Positions 5,740 through 7,792 of a stretch of DNA of 7,792 nt are shown here, one piece after another; position 1 is the first letter of the stretch, and each line of letters starts with the position of its first letter. The notes under the pieces are model-generated. The model was not told where the DNA came from and ran no database searches. It was given only the letters and a program-made list of their open reading frames with translations. Where the stretch lies: positions 1-7,792 of the forward strand of contig SYDV01000272.1 in the NCBI GenBank assembly GCA_005801395.1. Reading direction: 5' to 3'. This stretch comes from Planctomycetia bacterium. GTDB lineage: Bacteria > Planctomycetota > UBA11346. A program made the translations under genes and the position numbers.

Positions 5740-6765
5740 ATGCCATTTAATCTATCAATTCTTGCGCGCTTACCTGCTACGGTATTCGGTGCACTGGCGA
5801 CCTGTGCAAGTTTGCCATGCATGATGGCAACTGCCGCCGACCATGCTCTGTTAGGCCAAACACCAAAACAATACCAGGTCCAAGCAGGTTGGGGCGATGT
5901 CAGTTCGCACATGATTGCCTTACAAAATTGCCATGCGATGCGGCAAGATGATCAAGGGCGTATTGTAATGATTAATACCGGACCCAAAAATAATGTGATT
6001 ATTTTCTCAGCCGACGGAAAAGTCGCAGAAACCTGGGGAAGCACTTATCCGGGTGCGCATGGTCTCGCCTTCGTCACAGATAGCGATGGGGCCTGTTTAT
6101 GGCTGACCGATCACGATCGTCATCAAGTCATTAAAACCACCATTAAGGGTGTGGAACTTAAAGTAATCGACTGGCCAAAAGACGTTGCCCCCTATGCCAA
6201 AGCCGATCAATACAAACCAACCGATATTGAATTCGCTGATGATGGCAGTTTTTTTGTGTTCGACGGTTATGGTTTGGCATATGTTCTCCATTACAAAGCT
6301 GATGGCACCTTGATCAAAACCTTTGGCGGCAAGGGCAAAGAACCACACCATTTGAATACTCCACATGGTGGTGCGATTGACCGTAAGGATCCCACACGCC
6401 CCTTGGTGGTCGTCGCCTCGCGCGGTGATCAAGCCATTAAGCGCTATCTACTTGATGGTACATACGTCGATACGATTCCCATGCCGGGCGCAGCCGTATG
6501 TGATGTTATGATCCAAGGTGATTACATCTATGTGCCAAACCTCAACGGATACCTGTCTATTCTGGACCGAAATTACCGTGTTATCAGCAATATCTCCGGT
6601 GCTCCACCGGTCTACGATGAAAAAGGTGCGTTACAAAAAATGACGCGCGTGGGCGATACCTTTATTCATCCACACAATTTATATACGGATCCGGCAGGAG
6701 CCATTTACGTCGCTCAATGGAACTCAAAGGGCACGCATCCCATCAAACTTACACCAGTGAAGTAG
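5740..6765 (+). CDS. Exported NHL-type beta-propeller protein, PAL-like
   Basis: The 341-aa product begins with a signal peptide: one Arg at position 10, a hydrophobic stretch, and probable cleavage after ATA near residue 32 or 33. The mature part reads as successive propeller blades of NHL/six-bladed type: RIVMINTGPKNNVIIFSADGKVAETWG, then LWLTDHDRHQVIKTT, GSFFVFDGYG, VVVASRGDQAIKRY, DYIYVPNLNGYLSILD and AIYVAQWN. Histidines recur at blade starts in NCHAM (His65), GAHGL (His107), TPHGG (His209) and HPHNL (His312). This layout resembles the metal-binding histidines of peptidyl-alpha-hydroxyglycine alpha-amidating lyase. Lyase activity is not shown, since many bacterial NHL proteins share the fold with unknown function. 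AAGG at 5728-5731, 8 nt before the ATG, supports the start. It is flanked by a 184-bp and a 62-bp spacer and is probably its own transcription unit. No clear functional link to the glycogen genes is visible. Confidence 0.88.
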   Translation: MPFNLSILARLPATVFGALATCASLPCMMATAADHALLGQTPKQYQVQAGWGDVSSHMIALQNCHAMRQDDQGRIVMINTGPKNNVIIFSADGKVAETWGSTYPGAHGLAFVTDSDGACLWLTDHDRHQVIKTTIKGVELKVIDWPKDVAPYAKADQYKPTDIEFADDGSFFVFDGYGLAYVLHYKADGTLIKTFGGKGKEPHHLNTPHGGAIDRKDPTRPLVVVASRGDQAIKRYLLDGTYVDTIPMPGAAVCDVMIQGDYIYVPNLNGYLSILDRNYRVISNISGAPPVYDEKGALQKMTRVGDTFIHPHNLYTDPAGAIYVAQWNSKGTHPIKLTPVK

Positions 6766-6807
6766 TCACTAAGACTATACAACCGGAGATACCTCGGCGT
6801 TAGAATT

Positions 6808-6843
6808 GCACCGCTGTCATCCTGCACATGATGTCAGCGGTGC
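6808..6843. repeat. 36-bp near-perfect palindrome over the GNAT start codon
   Basis: The arms GCACCGCTGTCATC (6808-6821) and GATGTCAGCGGTGC (6830-6843) are reverse complements except for one T-T position (6817/6834). An 8-nt centre, CTGCACAT, separates them. As RNA this is a 9-bp GC-rich stem, a 1x1 mismatch, 4 more pairs and an 8-nt loop. It lies 42 bp beyond the propeller stop and contains the ATG ATG (6828-6833) at which the next gene appears to start. No T-run follows on either strand, so a classical intrinsic terminator is unlikely. An operator, or a structure hiding the start codon, fits better. Confidence 0.85.
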
Positions 6844-7715
6844 CTCCCTCAGCTGACATACAACTTGTCGATTTGGACCAACGGCCTGATCTTCAGCCCG
6901 CAGTCTTACATTTATTCGAAAATTGTCCTCCTGGTGCACAGCATCAAGTTTGTGGCATTGCCGCGCATATGGGCCTCAAACCTTCGGTCGAAGCGCTCAA
7001 TAAAGTCGCCGGAGTACTAATTGCCATGCACGGCAACCGTGCCGTGGGCGCATTAGCAATTTGCCCCTATAGCGATGAACAAGTGACCTTATGGGGTCCG
7101 GCATTATTGCACGGTGTGGCAAGCAAAATTGGTGATGTGTTAATCAATGCCGCTCGCAGCGCGCTGCAACTGAGTCGTTATGGTAGCATGCGCACCTTAG
7201 TTGATTTGCGCAATCGTGACGCACGCGCGCAATTACAAATGCATGGTTTTACGGCTTGGAAAGATAATTTATTATTTGAACGCCGTCTTGATTCTACCCT
7301 GGGTGAAAAAGCGACCCGCGTTCGTTTAGCCTCAAGCCGCGATCTCAATCGCGCATCCACATTATTTATTCAAGGATTCCCCGACAGCGATCATTGCGTC
7401 CCCAATTTAGAACGACGCGAAACCGAAGGGTTTCGACATTATGTATTGGAACACCAAGGCGCACTCGTCGGAGCTGCGGCCTTACAAGACGCAGACACCA
7501 GAGCGTGGATGAAATTAATTACCATAGACGCTGATAAACGCGGAAAAAGACTCGGTCGCGTTTTGTTAGAAGGTATCTGCATTGAAGAAGCAAAACGATA
7601 CACGCAAAATCTCGCTTTTGAAGTTTTGAGCGACAATAAAGCAGCGACTCACCTCTATGAAGAGTTCGGATTCAAACGTAAATTTACGGCGACGGTTCTC
7701 ACCGCACCGATTTAA
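6828..7715 (+). CDS. Tandem-GNAT acetyltransferase-like protein
   Basis: The 295-aa protein appears to contain two GNAT folds. The C-terminal one (about 165-295) is canonical. GALVGAAALQ is followed by WMKLITIDADKRGKRLGRVLLEG (227-249), whose R-G-K-R-L-G-R stretch matches the acetyl-CoA pyrophosphate-binding motif A. NKAATHLYEEFGFKRKF (270-286) is the typical motif B end. The N-terminal half (about 10-155) has a similar outline (GNRAVGALAICP, then NRDARAQLQMHGFTAW) but no recognisable R/Q-x-x-G-x-G/A loop, so it may be a non-catalytic copy. The acceptor substrate is unknown and the protein is likely cytoplasmic. The start is uncertain: ATG at 6828 or 6831 both lack a Shine-Dalgarno and lie within the palindrome, and a GTG at 6840 is also in frame. 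The gene is 62 bp downstream of the propeller gene and could be co-transcribed with it. Confidence 0.85.
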   Translation: MMSAVPPSADIQLVDLDQRPDLQPAVLHLFENCPPGAQHQVCGIAAHMGLKPSVEALNKVAGVLIAMHGNRAVGALAICPYSDEQVTLWGPALLHGVASKIGDVLINAARSALQLSRYGSMRTLVDLRNRDARAQLQMHGFTAWKDNLLFERRLDSTLGEKATRVRLASSRDLNRASTLFIQGFPDSDHCVPNLERRETEGFRHYVLEHQGALVGAAALQDADTRAWMKLITIDADKRGKRLGRVLLEGICIEEAKRYTQNLAFEVLSDNKAATHLYEEFGFKRKFTATVLTAPI

Positions 7716-7791
7716 TACTCATAAGAGTTCTGTGATCTCTTACGTTTAAATCGCGCTCGATATGTATTTCAATGGCGACACGCTTGGCGCC
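7699..7791 (-). CDS. Possible C-terminal end of a convergent gene, cut by the right edge
   Basis: On the minus strand one frame is open from the right edge to a TGA (complement of 7699-7701). It gives 30 residues, beginning GAKRVAIEIHIERDLN and ending SIKSVR. It would overlap the GNAT gene tail to tail by 17 bp. An open stretch this short occurs easily by chance and I recognise no family, so this is tentative. Confidence 0.25.
   Translation of the reverse strand, partial: GAKRVAIEIHIERDLNVRDHRTLMSIKSVR
7722..7742. terminator. Weak hairpin after the GNAT gene
   Basis: TAAGAG (7722-7727) and CTCTTA (7737-7742) form a 6-bp stem with a 9-nt loop, starting 7 nt after the GNAT stop. It is followed by CGTTTAAA, only a short T stretch. 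It may act as a weak terminator, though the stem is AT-rich and the loop large. Confidence 0.25.
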
Positions 7792-7792
7792 A

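Noticed and set aside
5794..5805. Lipoprotein signal (LATC at residues 19-22) in the propeller protein
   Set aside because: Thr at the position before Cys does not fit the lipobox, and a good signal peptidase I site (ATA, residues 30-32) lies downstream.
6763..6777. TAGTC/GACTA hairpin at the stop of the propeller gene as a terminator
   Set aside because: The stem is only five AT-leaning pairs and no T-run follows.
6776..6781. TATACA as a -10 box for the GNAT gene
   Set aside because: The sequence 16-18 bp upstream does not resemble a -35 box and lies in the end of the propeller gene.

Overview
The window is a compact, ordinary-GC bacterial chromosome segment. Genes are closely packed, Shine-Dalgarno sites vary in quality, and no insertion sequence, phage gene, tRNA, rRNA or CRISPR array is visible. 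The gene content (E. coli-type GlgC, CutA, M20 amidohydrolase, GNAT) suggests a Gram-negative proteobacterium, perhaps gammaproteobacterial. That placement is inference from protein resemblance and is not firm.

Left part (1-1152): the 3' part of an M20-family amidohydrolase gene enters from the left on the + strand. It overlaps tail to tail by 39 bp with a minus-strand cutA gene. A 154-bp divergent spacer separates cutA from the next unit and must hold the promoters for both directions, though no convincing sigma-70 box was found there.

Centre (1153-5555): four + strand genes form a tight glycogen/alpha-glucan operon. They are glgC (ADP-glucose pyrophosphorylase), an unrecognised Trp-rich 168-aa protein 3 bp downstream, a DUF4912 protein with a Rho-N/SAP-like head and a very basic linker (ATGA overlap), and a GH57/DUF1957 1,4-alpha-glucan branching enzyme. 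GlgC would make the glucosyl donor and the GH57 enzyme would branch the polymer. The glycogen synthase (GlgA) needed in between is not in the window. The two middle proteins are the least understood part. Their position argues for a role in alpha-glucan metabolism or its regulation.

Right part (5556-7792): after a 184-bp spacer comes a stand-alone gene for an exported NHL-type beta-propeller protein. It carries histidine motifs reminiscent of peptidyl-alpha-hydroxyglycine alpha-amidating lyase. A 62-bp gap follows, then a tandem-GNAT acetyltransferase-like gene whose start codons lie inside a near-perfect 36-bp palindrome. The last 77 bp hold a weak hairpin and possibly the C-terminal end of a convergent minus-strand gene.

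Points most worth a second look: the unknown protein locked between glgC and the DUF4912 gene, with its 13-residue tandem repeat; the DUF4912 protein's nucleic-acid-binding-like N-terminal half in a glycogen operon; the palindrome over the GNAT start; and the PAL-like histidines of the propeller protein.
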